NCBI GenBank assembly: GCA_003427395.1
Contig: BFEA01000307.1
Location: 1,103,103 to 1,123,204, forward strand
DNA length: 20,102 nt
Direction of reading: 5' to 3'
Origin: Chara braunii
Lineage: Eukaryota; Streptophyta; Charophyceae; Charales; Characeae
How positions within the stretch are numbered: position 1 is the first letter of the stretch; each line of letters opens with the position of its first letter. Positions 1-9,434 of this stretch are shown in pieces. The notes beneath the pieces were generated by a model. The model worked only from the letters and a program-made list of their open reading frames with translations, did not search any database and was not told where the DNA came from. Position numbers and translations under genes: made by a program.

Positions 1-66
<66 letters not shown>
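1..66. repeat. (CA)33 microsatellite
   Basis: An uninterrupted CA dinucleotide run occupies the left edge of the window. With the TC run at the right edge, it suggests that the window is a contig or fragment bounded by simple repeats. Confidence 0.99.
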
Positions 67-67
<1 letters not shown>

Positions 68-1575
68 CAGCATACTTTTAGCTGCTTTTTGGTCGTGTCA
101 GTTGAAGACAATGTCGACACCAACGTAGAAGTAGGAGGAGAAACCGAAGCGGCCAACGACTCAGACGGCTCAGATGAATCACTTGAATCGCCCTCCTCTT
201 GCACACATCTCTTCTTCTGTGCAGGACGTCTCGGTGATCGTGTGGCTGGAGCAGCGCTTTTGTACTCTTCGTGCCGTCTTCTTCTTTGCCTCTTGTACAA
301 CGGCACACTTTTCTTCTAAGCCCTTCGGCGGTGCGATAGTCTTTCGACCCTTGCCCCTCCCATCTCTCGTCTTTGATGCCACTGCCTCCTTTGCCTTGTT
401 CTTCGTCTCCTAATAAATATATATCAATCAATATCTTTCTGCCTCCCCAATTCTTCACTTGATTTCAGGCAGCGACACTGTGGCACGTTGTGCAGCTTTG
501 TCCTGTGTAGGGGTAGGTCCTCCAACCGCAACAACTGTGGTCCTCCTCCTGTACACCTGGCCATGTGAGTCCTCTGCAGTGACTGGTTGGATGTCCTCAC
601 TAAACCGTGGACGGGTGGGTTGGTCCGGTGAATCTGGCCCAATCAGGACGACTCGTCCTCTGTCGGCAACGGGGAAAACGAAGCCAATTGCTAACTAAAG
701 TCATTGTTGTAGCAGTGGGGCAATAGTGAGGTAATTTTTTCCCTCAATCGCAACCCTGTATCTGAAGTGGAGAAAACATCACTGCTTGGCGTGGCTCCAT
801 CAGCCACCTCCTCGTCAGCTACCCCAACCACAGTGGCCTCCGCTGCCCCAGCAACAGGGTCGTCCTTATGCGCACCAACAACTCCATCATCCTGAACTGT
901 TGTACCCTTCCCAGTGAGATTCGCTGCAGCAACAACTGGATCATCCCCACGCACACCGACAACCGCATTTCCCTCCACGGTCGTGCTGTCCCCGGCAATG
1001 TCTGCCGACCCCCGGGTGTCATCCTGCAGCCAGTGGCTAACTCGTCGAGCACAACCCAATGATGAGGGGCGAGCTGTGCTCCTGAAAGTGAGGAGGTCCC
1101 GCGTGGTGAAGCTGCAACACCAGATGTGGAACTCTCTCCTCGTGCACAAACGTCTTCTCAGGCGAACAATGAGGCACGACTGTCTGTCGAACTCCCATCG
1201 GATGCAGGAACCATCGGCATTGCAATGTCGTCACGTGGAGTGGAAAAAGAGGCACCACTTGACCTCCTGGTGCGTCGTCCACAGGCTGAACTCCAACTAA
1301 CTGCTTGCCGTCCTCGTTGTCCTGGCTGTACTCCTCAACAGTTGAAACGACATTCTTGGCTCGCATCCGTAGTGACTAAGAATGTGAGTTTGGGATCTGC
1401 AATGCGAAGCACATGGTGACTCACTGAAGCCTCTTTCAAGGCTTGAAAGAGGACAAGGGCAGATCAAGGAGCCGAGTCCTATCATCTACCCTCTCCTGCT
1501 GTAGTGGCCAGATGTCAAATTTGGTCACCTTCGATCTGCGGCCGTGATATTCGAACCAGTTTGCAGCCCTCCTCC
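67..1575 (-). pseudogene. Decayed low-complexity coding-like tail downstream of the hAT transposase
   Basis: I do not recognise a family here. On the minus strand, long stop-poor stretches alternate between frames. One at 691-1149 is rich in D, V, A and G (for example GDDPVVAAANLTGKG). One at 67-382 is rich in K and R, with a serine/acidic patch (DSSDSSEP). The composition looks like the disordered C-terminal extension of a nuclear protein. It lies directly downstream, in the same orientation, of the hAT transposase pseudogene, so it may be that gene's 3' part or a separate decayed gene. An 86-bp gypsy pol fragment interrupts it. Frameshifts and stops rule out a working product. The link to hAT is inferred from position only. 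Confidence 0.3.
1366..1451 (-). mobile_element. Fragment of gypsy pol (RNase H N-terminus)
   Basis: This stretch closely matches the RNase H start of the main gypsy element near 10885-10950. On the minus strand it reads FQALKEASVSHHVLRIADP followed by KLTFLVTTDAS, the usual RT/RNase H junction with the first catalytic Asp in TDAS. Compared with this fragment, the main element lacks about 22 nt (1398-1420 here), so the fragment comes from a different, better-preserved copy. Similarity stops abruptly on both sides. It is probably filler DNA or a small remnant. Confidence 0.75.
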
Positions 1576-3823
1576 TCACGTCCTCTTGTTATTCCCCATC
1601 CGCATGAATCCATTATATGGATCAACATCCTCAGGTGTCTCGCACTCGAGCGGCTCGGTGTTGACGAAGCCCATCTTCATCTTCGACAGGCGAAGGAACT
1701 TCTTGTTCCAGTGGATGAAGACAAGCATCTGAAGGTTCTTCGGTTCCTCTCGCACGGACAGGCAGTGGTCCACATACTGAGCACGTTGACTGCTATCTTC
1801 ATCAGCGATTTGTGGTTCTTCCCGTAGCTCAACCACCATTGTGCCACAAAGACACGAGTGCTTGTCAAAGCCTGTGCAGACTTCGACCCCGTCCACTCCA
1901 GATCCATGTAATGGAAACTTTGAAGAGAGTCCCAACAATCTCTGTACTCCTTTGAGTTCTTCGGCTAAACCGAACTAGAGTGTTCTGGATCTCCTCAGAT
2001 TCCAAGTAGTCAAAGACTCGAGGGGATCTATGGTGTGGGTGCAACATCCATGCTGCTGCATGCACTGGGAGAGCCATCATCTTCACGCAATCTATCACCT
2101 TTTTCATCACCAACTCCCCTCTCTCGCAATCCATTGGTAAAGCAGCCATCCTTTTCCGCAACGTGATCCCCAAAGACCACACCTGCATCCTCATCCTCCC
2201 ATCTGTCTATGTCCTTCATCCAGGCATAAACAGGTTGTTCATCCAGGCATAAACAGGTTGAAGCAAAGTGCATGTCCGCTTGACAGACAACTGCCAAGTC
2301 GGGTCTCGTATCAGCTCCTTGCACACCCTCGCCCGCGTCACTGCCATCTGGTCCCATGGGGCCTCATCCCACTGCGCATGGGAAATAGTCGCCCGCAGTA
2401 GTGATTCCACCTCCCGAAGTCACTGTAGCGTAAGGAAGTTTGTGTCAAATCTTGTTTTCCCTGGTTGGATCAACTCCAAAGGTATGTCGTCTGTGATTTC
2501 AATTGAATTGTACTCCCTGCCCTCCAGAACTTTGCCGAAGCCCTCTGATGTCCCTTGATGAGCTTTGTGATCTCCCTCCCCTGCAGTATCACCTCTCCAA
2601 CCCATGCCACTGGAACGATGCCACACATCAACAAGTTGCCGCATGCGCCATGCGCAGGACACCCCTGGAATGCTCCTGATTGCTGGGTCTGTGTGCTCGG
2701 CCAGTACTTTCCTTGCTGAAATGTTGACCTGCACTGAGCCACAGTGCATATGGCATTGATTCTGTGCACTCCTAACTCCCTGGTCACCTTCTCCCACAAC
2801 CTCACCAAAGCTGGAACTGACTTGTCCTTCCCCTCCATATCCAGACTCTTCACCATGTCAGCCCCCAAATCCCTGGCCACAATGAAGTTGATGGCAGGCT
2901 TGCTGCTGGGCGTCATCGTGCCGTCTGTCATGAACGTGAGGTCTGTAACATCCCGCGGATCACGGATCTTCTCCAAATCTGCATCCACGGTTTTATACTC
3001 TGCCTGCAGGGCCTTGGTCCTCAAGAAGTTGTACCCTGGCATTTTGAGCATCTTCCTCGATCTGGCTGGCTCGTTCAGGATCCTCTCCATGTTATTGTAC
3101 GAGTCCGACCTTGCAGCATTGATTGGAATGGCGTTTTCAAAGAAGAAAGAGACAACTGCAGCTCATCCACGACATAACTATTCTGGATGACTGCTGCCAT
3201 GAAGGTACGGACGTGGGAGGCCGTAGTAGGCGAGTGGAAGCTGGAACAAGACCCCTCAAGTGCTTCGCAATCTCTGATGGCAGTTCCGTCTGCATGCTTC
3301 TGGCTGCTCTGTTGTCAACGGAGATCGGCGCAAAAGCAATGCCACTACCCTCCACAGACAATGAACTGGGGCCCCTCCAATGACGATATGCCATGCCGAC
3401 AATCTCCCCCTGCCGATGGAGTACCAGGCCGCTCAGATTCACGTGATCATCTCCATCCAAGTCCATGGAATTCTCCTCAACCGGTGGATGGCCCTGCTCC
3501 CCGTAATACCGGTCCAATTTGGAAATGAGCTTCTTGGCAATCTCCGCTGATGGATGGAACCTGCGAACTGCAGCAAGCATCTGCCCAGTGGTGTCCTTGC
3601 AGCATGCATTATCTGATGGTTGGACAAAGTGCTTTGCAACTCTAGAAACTGTTCCGACGAACTCTTTGTTGCACAGCTTGCACCGCATCCTCCACGAGCC
3701 GTGCGATGTACCGCCGGTCTTCCTCTGACCACAATCCACCCATTTCCAAACATCAGACTGTCTAAGCAGTCTTTCCCTCTCTTCACCAGTCACAGACTCA
3801 AAAGGTGGCTGATTCCCAGCCAT
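1576..3823 (-). pseudogene. hAT-family transposase (BED zinc finger, DUF659, hAT C-terminal), frameshifted
   Basis: The likely start is the ATG at 3823, opening MAGNQPPFESVTGEERERLL. The BED-type zinc finger follows at about residues 26-75, with W26, W28, a C48-x2-C51 pair, H65 and C74/C75. The DUF659/hAT core lies near 3110-2650, with FENAIPINAARSDSY, LRTKALQAEY, the catalytic Asp in MTDGTM (2923-2925), PAINFIVARDLGA and SLDMEGKDKSVPAL. The region that should carry the next acidic residue (near 2750) is frameshifted. A CERN-type hAT dimerisation motif (WWLSYGKN, then LSMWTTACPCERN) lies at 1730-1840, followed by WNKKFLRLSKMKMGFV and EDVDPYNGF. The coding phase switches at least seven times (near 3125, 2750, 2655, 2500, 2240, 1900 and 1750), so no transposase can be made. 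In hAT elements this protein cuts and pastes DNA in the nucleus. Terminal inverted repeats and the 8-bp target duplication were not found. Confidence 0.85.
2215..2260. repeat. Perfect 23-bp tandem duplication inside the hAT gene
   Basis: Units 2215-2237 and 2238-2260 are identical (core TCATCCAGGCATAAACAGG). Because 23 is not a multiple of three, the duplication shifts the transposase frame between the segment ending LLQPVYAWM and the segment reading YAWMKDIDRWEDED. Perfect identity suggests it is recent compared with the other lesions. Confidence 0.95.
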
Positions 3824-3829
3824 GGTCAG

Positions 3830-4065
3830 AAAGAAGAAAAAGAAAAAGGAGGAGAAGAATAAGAAGAAGTGGTCCAAGATGTGAGCCCTACGAATTTCCG
3901 GAAAAAAAAACAAAAATGCAGAAAAGGTGGGTAATGGTGGGAAGAAGAAGAAGAAGAAGTAGACCAAGATGTGATTCCTATGAACTTCGGGATTAAAAAA
4001 AAAAAAGAAAAAAAAGTAAAGCAAAGTTGGGAGATGGTGGGAAGAAGAAGAAGAAGATTTGGGGA
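3830..4065. repeat. AAG-rich imperfect tandem repeat upstream of the hAT start codon
   Basis: Two imperfect units (about 3861-3941 and 3942-4041) each contain an AAG run, a CCAAGATGTGA core, a TACGAA/ATGAAC stretch, an A-tract and a GGTGGG end. The start of a third unit follows at 4042. On the coding (minus) strand this becomes CTT/TTC-rich leader sequence just ahead of the transposase ATG. The long phenylalanine- and serine-rich open frame that runs through it is a by-product of the repeat, not a real N-terminal extension. Confidence 0.75.
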
Positions 4066-4949
4066 ATCTTTTTAAATAGAAAGAATATCCTAAACTGCTC
4101 CACTTCGCAGCGCTGAACCAGCGTTCAACCAGTACCCAATCAGGAGAGGTAGTTTTGAAAGGGACGACATAGCTGCCAGGAAGAAAAACATCTGACAGCG
4201 CCTCACCCCAGCAGCACAGCATAAGTGTCGCCATGTTAGCGCTTGAAGCCCATGCTCCAGCGCTGCTTCCAGATTTCAGCCGCGACCTCCAGTTATGGCG
4301 GAGCGTCCACGACATGGCGATGTCAACTGAAAACTCCAAACAGTACTTGTCCACCTGCAGACCAAATCACGGTCCAAAAGAACCTTTTACTTGACTGACT
4401 CGTCCTATTTCTAGCTATGCACGACCTACCGGATTCCACCTCTAGGACCTAGGACTCCACTAGGAACACGGGCCTGCTTAATTCCCAGTAAAGGTAGTGA
4501 CCGTATCTGGCAGTAGTAAGATGACCTAGGGCCTGGGATTGGACTTTTCCTGTCATGTACCAGACCTACCGGACTCCTAATGCCTTAGGCCTTTCAATGA
4601 CCTACGGACCTGAATCAGCGTTTCAGCTGCACGGCCTGCCAGTTTGGCTATAGGACATGGGATGGGACCATTGGAGCAATTGGGACCCGGACATGGAACT
4701 AGACTTACACGTGAAATCCTTTCACCCTCTTCAAGTTGGTCTTTGAGAAGACTTAGCAGCCCTATACTCAATCCAGCAAGTCGTCAATCTGAGACAATCG
4801 TCTACGTCTTTTTATGGTCTTGCTGATCAGCCCTTTGTAGGTTGTTTGTGTTGCGGTGAAGATGACCTGGGTGTGCTCTCTCTGCAGACCAGGCACCGCT
4901 GTTCCAGCTCTCCCCTCTCAAAAGGTCTCCAATGACAATTTATTCTACC
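4066..4949. other. No recognisable gene; short repeated motifs
   Basis: I see no supported coding region. The stretch 4090-4280 has several CAGCG-containing words (CAGCGCTGAACCAGCG, CCAGCGCTGC), which could be subterminal repeats of the hAT element, but no terminal inverted repeat was identified. A motif of the form GACCTACCGGANTCC occurs at 4423-4437 and 4563-4577, with a shorter version at 4599-4610. Confidence 0.5.
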
Positions 4950-5964
4950 CAGCTGCAATCATCTGAGCTGTTCAGGGCCGGCCCCATTCCCATTGTTGCT
5001 CTCTTTGCCTGTTGGTTTTCAGTTCCAAAATCTGCTTGGGGCACAAGTTGCTCGCTAAGTTCAGTCGACGAGCGCTGACGAAATAGAACATTATCAGCCA
5101 GTCCTCCAATCCCAGGTCTGATGCCTGCCCATGTCGGGTGTGAGCAACCAAGCCTGCAACCGAGCGCTTCAATTGAGAGCTCCATTCAGACGCCTCAACG
5201 TCTTGTCCTGTCTTGTACCTGGCATGTATTGCCATAGCATGTGTTCCACAAATCCTGCCAGTTGTGATTCTTCATGTATTCCTCCAGCAAAACTCCTTCC
5301 CTGCAAATCTCGGTGTCTGCCCAATCTTCGGCTGCCTCCCTCAGATAGGACAGAGAGAAGCCCGTCTTCTTTATCTAGAATTTAGTAGTATGTTGACACG
5401 GATTTGATTAGCCTCACCTTTCTCATAGTGAAAAGTTGAAAACCTCTTTCAATTTTGCTTCGGGTTAGTTTTGAGTATTTCCCAGGCCTGATTTCCCCCC
5501 CATATAATGGGGTATGAGATGAACTTTGCATGGTAGTCAGCCTCCCCTACCCTTTTGATAAAAGGGAAGGCTTGGAAAGGTGTCTGATCGCAGATAGGGA
5601 TACTCATTTCCACGGCTTTCCGAGCAAAGTCTTCGTTCATGACAGAGGGATGCTCTCTGCGATCGAGTTTGGGTCAGAAGCTGAAGTGTGACAACCCTTT
5701 GAAGGATCTTCTCAAGATCTGCAGGGACCCACAAAAGCCACTTGCGCCTTTTTTGCAGAGTGACCAGGGGATGCCTTCTTCATTTGTCAGCCATTGATTG
5801 CTCCTTTGGTGGGTGTGTTTTATTTGGGAGTAGGGTTCTCCATGTCTCAAGAACTGCGGCCCAGCAGGGCTTGGGATTGGGTCATGTATTGGCAGTCGGG
5901 GGGCTAATGGATGCCCGCCCGAACTTTTGATCATCACTTGTTTCGATTGTCCTTTCCCTTGCAA
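4950..5964 (-). pseudogene. Unrecognised decayed protein-coding stretch
   Basis: Minus-strand segments with natural-looking protein composition follow each other in different phases. They include GASGFCGSLQILRRSFKG, then a TGA stop, then MNEDFARKAVEMSIPICDQ and HAKFISYPIIWGGNQAWEIL (to about 5449). Next comes LSYLREAAEDWADTEIC (about 5340), then ASEWSSQLKRSVAGLVAHTR and LEDWLIMFYFVSARRLNLAS (5235-4972). The LSYLREAAEDWAD part resembles the style of retroelement Gag proteins, but I cannot assign a family. At least four frame changes or stops are present. It could be a remnant of a retroelement or of a multicopy gene. Confidence 0.4.
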
Positions 5965-6287
5965 TGATCCAGAAGGTGCCGCTTATGTTGCACACCTTTT
6001 TTCCCCCCGTTTTTTTCTTGGGCGGGGGGGGTGAGGGTGGGGATAGCTGCCAACTGATCAGTGGGGACAGGTGAATATGTTGGTTGGTCGTCCTGTGAGC
6101 AATTGAGGGGTGCCAACCGTCGGCGTGACTACTCTGGTTTGATGTTTATTTTCTGGAACCAGGGTAAGTTGGTTTATGCCAGCCTTGGCTGGGAGTAATG
6201 ATATTGAATGACTACCACTTACAAGTGAGTCGTATTAGATAGCTAGCTTGCGACCTTCCATCCACCTACCTTTTGAGGCTTTTGGCC
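5965..6287. other. No gene seen; short homopolymer-rich stretch
   Basis: This stretch contains a C4/T7 run near 6001-6017 and a G-rich run (GGGCGGGGGGGGTGAGGG) near 6020-6037. There is no convincing open frame or motif. It forms the left flank of the gypsy insertion. Confidence 0.5.
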
Positions 6288-6291
6288 CGTG
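6288..6291. other. Target-site duplication CGTG, left copy
   Basis: CGTG lies directly before the TGTTACGATCC terminus at 6292 and is repeated at 17014-17017 directly after the ATTACA terminus. The pair marks one insertion of the 10.7-kb element. Confidence 0.8.
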
Positions 6292-6558
6292 TGTTACGAT
6301 CCTGGCCAATTTCGAAGTACACATTCATCAGAAAGTACAATGCCGTCCAATTGCAAAAAGAAATGAATGAGCTTGATACGAGAGAGAGGGAAGGAAGAAG
6401 AAGAAGAACATGATGAAAGAAAGAAGAAGAAGAAGAAGAAGAAAATGTACACCAGCAAAAACCAATGAGAATTTCCTTCTGCTTCACCAACCACTATCCT
6501 CCTCCTTTTCTCCTCCCCTCTTATTCAAACAATAAATAACAATAATAATGTTGAATGG

Positions 6559-6563
6559 CTGAA
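6559..6563. other. Target-site duplication CTGAA of the nested LTR (second copy 7785-7789)
   Basis: CTGAA directly precedes the nested LTR and recurs directly after it. The uninterrupted LTR copy at 17507-17511 has this word once, at the matching position, which proves the duplication. Confidence 0.93.
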
Positions 6564-6620
6564 TGTGGCATACTGCGCATCCACACGGGCCTGCAAGGCC
6601 CGACCAAACAAGGAAAAGTA

Positions 6621-6805
6621 AGGGCCCTACAGGCCCTGTGTTGTTTTCAGCCTGAAAGCCTGAAAACAAGGGCCTACAGGCCCTTTGTCGTTTTCAGACT
6701 GAAAGCCTGAGAACAAGGGCCTAAAGCCCTGTGTCGTTTCAGCCTGAAAGCCTGAAAACGAGAGCCTACAGGCCATGTGTCGTTTCAGCCTAAAAGCCTG
6801 AAAAC
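6621..6805. repeat. Four tandem repeats of about 46 bp in the U3-like part of the nested LTR
   Basis: Units start at 6621, 6669, 6716 and 6761 (48, 47, 45 and 45 bp), and a partial unit begins at 6806. Each unit has a palindrome-like GGGCCTACAGGCCC core, then TGTGTCGTTTTCAGCCTGAA and AGCCTGAAAAC. Their place upstream of a TATA box fits repeated promoter or enhancer elements of an LTR (inference). Confidence 0.92.
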
Positions 6806-6981
6806 GAGGGCCATTTTCAGGCCCTCATAAAGTCGACCTGCCCTGAAACTTAGGCACCAGACCAGGGTTTTAGCACAGACCATTTTGGGCCTGTTTTCAA
6901 GACAACCTTTGTTTGAACTTCAACACCAGGGTCTGGCACGTTTTGGCATTGGCAAGAGCAGCCCCCTGGACGGGCCAGCAC

Positions 6982-6988
6982 TATATAA
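6982..6988 (+). promoter_or_regulatory. TATA box of the nested solo LTR
   Basis: TATATAA sits in CACTATATAAGACTGG, about 420 bp inside the LTR and just downstream of the 46-bp repeats, as expected at the end of U3. Transcription would run rightward, antisense to the surrounding gypsy element. Confidence 0.65.
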
Positions 6989-8833
6989 GACTGGCCCACC
7001 CTGCAGGCTGCAGGCAGTCACGAGGTAGTGACGAGGCAGTTCGTAGGGACTTCCTAGGCACTTCACGTGCAGGAGGCAGGAGGCAGGAGGCAGTCTTCAG
7101 GATTCGGCAGCAGCACTCTGGAGGAGCGCTGCAGTAGTAGTGGTAGTAGCGTTAGCAGTAGTCTTCAGCACTGGGCGCTATTAGGAGCTAGAGTAGCGTT
7201 GGAGAGAGAGAGATGGTTGGCAGAGGCCAGGGAGACTCACCTGTGGCGCTATAGCTCCAGCTTCGTCTTCGATGTACCTGCAACAAGGCGCCACCTTCAC
7301 AGGTTAGTACCGGACAGAGAGAGAGACAGAGTTCTTCCTCTTCTAAGTCCACCGTGTCTTCCTCACCCTCTCGCTACCTAACTTTTTAGTATATGCAGAC
7401 TACGAGAGAGAGAGAGAGAGAGAGATTGGTGACTTTGGGACTTGACGACATTTGGATTCAGACTCGATATTGGGATTGAGACATTGGACGATGGATTATT
7501 TGGGACCTGTACCGAAGACTTGGTGTTGGCGACATTCCCATCTTCCGCTCTTCTTCGTCTAACCCCCCTCTTCTTCGTCTGTGTATGGTTGGGGACTGGT
7601 GCATTCTTCCTGTGTGAGCGCCAGGCCCCTTCACACCATGAAATGATGATGATGATGTATGTTTGGTCTGCATTGCAACATTGATTGTTTGGATCATTGG
7701 TATTTAAGCCTTCCGCTGTGCTATCTTGTACTATGTGAGAGAGGTCGGTTCTTGTTCTGGTCTGCACCTTTACGGTATGCGACACTGAACCAGAACCAAT
7801 GTCTGAATCCCTCTTCTACTGCAGTCACAACATGAGGTCCACCATGGCCATGGCCACCCTTCCTCTTCCTCTTCATGTAGGCCAAGGCTATGGCTGACTA
7901 CTAGGGCCCCGCCCTGCTGTGTAAAGGACAACACAAAGCATCTATGCTCGCTGCTGTTCATGCTGCCATGCCTGACTCCGCCTTGCAGCCTTCTTGGTGC
8001 GGCGCAACCCCAACTAGGGCCTTCCAGATGCAGCGCCTAACAAGGTGATGAAGATGGTGCCCACTATAGCCAGGTAGGTACCTCGCCACTCTCTTCATCA
8101 GTCCTCTTCTCCCTCCTCCTACCAGTAGAGCTCCACCGTAGCCGAGGTGGGAGCTCCCGATCTCCTTCCTCCCAGCAGCACTGCAGTGCCCAATCCTCCT
8201 CCAGCCAACGCTCCAAGCAATGTGTCGCCAAACCTGCACACCGAAGAAGGAGGCTGAGCTCTTGGCCCAGCCCGAAGATATAGCGGCCTACTTGCCTCTT
8301 GGGCGGTGACTTCCAGGCCGCTCAGCCTCCCAAGCAACCGGTACCTCCTCCCTTTCGGAGGGAAAAATCATTGCAGACTCTGATATTGCTCGTACAGGCC
8401 CTAGACTCAGACTGGTTGGACTGGTACCATAGACCTAGCCTACAACTACTGGGCCTCTAAAAATACCAGCTTGTGTCTTCTTCTGCTTGGCCTCGAGTAC
8501 CTGGCACATCTACTTCTACTTAGTGTGGTACCGGCCTACCTGCCACTTGAGTGTTTTTCCGCTGCCCTAAGTGTCGTGGGCCTCGTGCCCCACCACTCGA
8601 GTGTTTTTCCCCCGCTGCAATCCTCAATGTCACAGCCACAGGTAAGTACCCATGCGGGTCACACACACACTCAGGCCGACCAGCACTCAGATACACACGT
8701 AGACCATCAAGAACACACACACATAGACTTAGAAAACTCGGCAAAATGTGGGAATCTCTGCAAGGCATCCATTCCAGTGGCAGAACTCATAAATCAGCAG
8801 TGTTCTCAGTTTGTGTTTTGGCGGGTCATCACA

Positions 8834-8850
8834 CTACCCCCCCCTCAAGA
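8834..8850 (-). promoter_or_regulatory. Polypurine tract of the gypsy element
   Basis: The minus strand reads TTGAGGGGGGGGTAG and then the LTR start TGTGATGACCC. The purine run GAGGGGGGGG (8837-8846) is 3 nt from the LTR, where plus-strand cDNA synthesis is primed in LTR retrotransposons. This fixes the element's orientation independently of the ORFs. Confidence 0.85.
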
Positions 8851-8978
8851 GCGAGGTTCCTTCGAGCGAGTAACTCAGAGTCCCTGCAAAACGCATCATA
8901 GGCGAATATTGCAAAGAGGGATCGGGAGTACGTTGTGGCAGTGAGAGCCGCAATGATCTTTGGTTGTGTATCAATTTG

Positions 8979-9350
8979 TCATTCATTGGCCTTGACGACT
9001 CGGGGTGCGCTTCGCAGCAATTCCCTCTCGGAAATCCAGTACAAATCATCTAGTGGGTGATATAGAAAGTGAACTTGATATTGTCTATTACGTCCCTTAC
9101 CGGTATGAATCACAATCCTGTTGATCTCATGACCACCATCGATAGAACGAGGGATCATAGGGTCACGATAGGGAAAGGAACCAGGAGTACGACACGGAAA
9201 CAGTTTGGATGCGTGAAAGACCGAATACGTGCGTAGATGGGGTGGCACGTCAATCACGTAGGAAGGGTCAAATCCATCATCTCCCACTACCTTCAACACC
9301 TGCCATGGGCCATTATAGATAGGGAGGAGTTTATTCGACACTCCCTCTTC
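8979..9350 (-). pseudogene. Integrase C-terminal region with chromodomain
   Basis: The minus-strand frame reads KLLPIYNGPWQVLKVVGDDG and VFHASKLFPC, the GPW/SH3-like integrase end. It continues HEINRIVIHTGKGRNRQYQV and DDLYWISERELLRSAP before a stop at 8979. The EI-x-I, YQVHF and W-x3-EL pattern matches a chromodomain, which in chromoviruses is thought to steer integration towards particular chromatin. The aromatic cage is partly altered (YHPLDDLYW). About 120 residues remain open, but the upstream integrase is in other frames, so the polyprotein is not continuous. Confidence 0.8.
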
Positions 9351-9434
9351 TTCGGAAAACTAAGACATCTTGACTAGACATAACTTCTCACTTCGAACGA
9401 TGCACACTGGCGCTCCTTATTAGCGTGTTTAATC

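Larger units (their letters stand above)
6564..7784 (+). mobile_element. Nested solo LTR of an unrelated LTR retrotransposon
   Basis: The 1221-bp insert begins TGTGGCATAC and ends GTATGCGACA, which are inverted repeats matching at 9 of 10 positions with TG...CA ends. It is flanked by CTGAA on both sides. It contains a TATA box in the plus orientation at 6982-6988, tandem repeats upstream of it, and GA-rich tracts downstream (7201-7213, 7315-7328, 7402-7424). No internal coding region is present, so it is a solo LTR, the usual product of LTR-LTR recombination. It shares no visible similarity with the host LTR. Confidence 0.88.
6292..8833 (-). repeat. 3' LTR of the gypsy element, split by a nested LTR
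   Basis: On the minus strand the LTR runs from TGTGATGACCC (8833) to GGATCGTAACA (6292). Without the insertion at 6564-7789 it is about 1.3 kb, close to the 1378-bp solo LTR at 17256-18633 and the 1184-bp 5' LTR. A TATA-like CTATATCTTC (minus strand, about 8276-8285) is kept in the three copies as CTATATC-like or decayed forms. It lacks about 30 bp near 8645 that the other two copies have. Confidence 0.9.

Noticed and set aside
459-1300. Plus-strand open frames over the left region
   Set aside because: They are shadows of the minus-strand coding-like sequence and show no recognisable domain.
3137-4354. A 405-codon open frame starting at 4354
   Set aside because: Its first 177 codons are phenylalanine/serine runs made by the AAG repeat and contain no domain; the transposase homology begins at the internal ATG at 3823.
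4088-4380. hAT terminal inverted repeat suggested by several CAGCG words
   Set aside because: No matching inverted partner or 8-bp target duplication could be found downstream of the gene within the window.
6621-6805. CRISPR-like array of regular repeats
   Set aside because: The units are contiguous, with no unique spacers, and lie inside a eukaryotic LTR.
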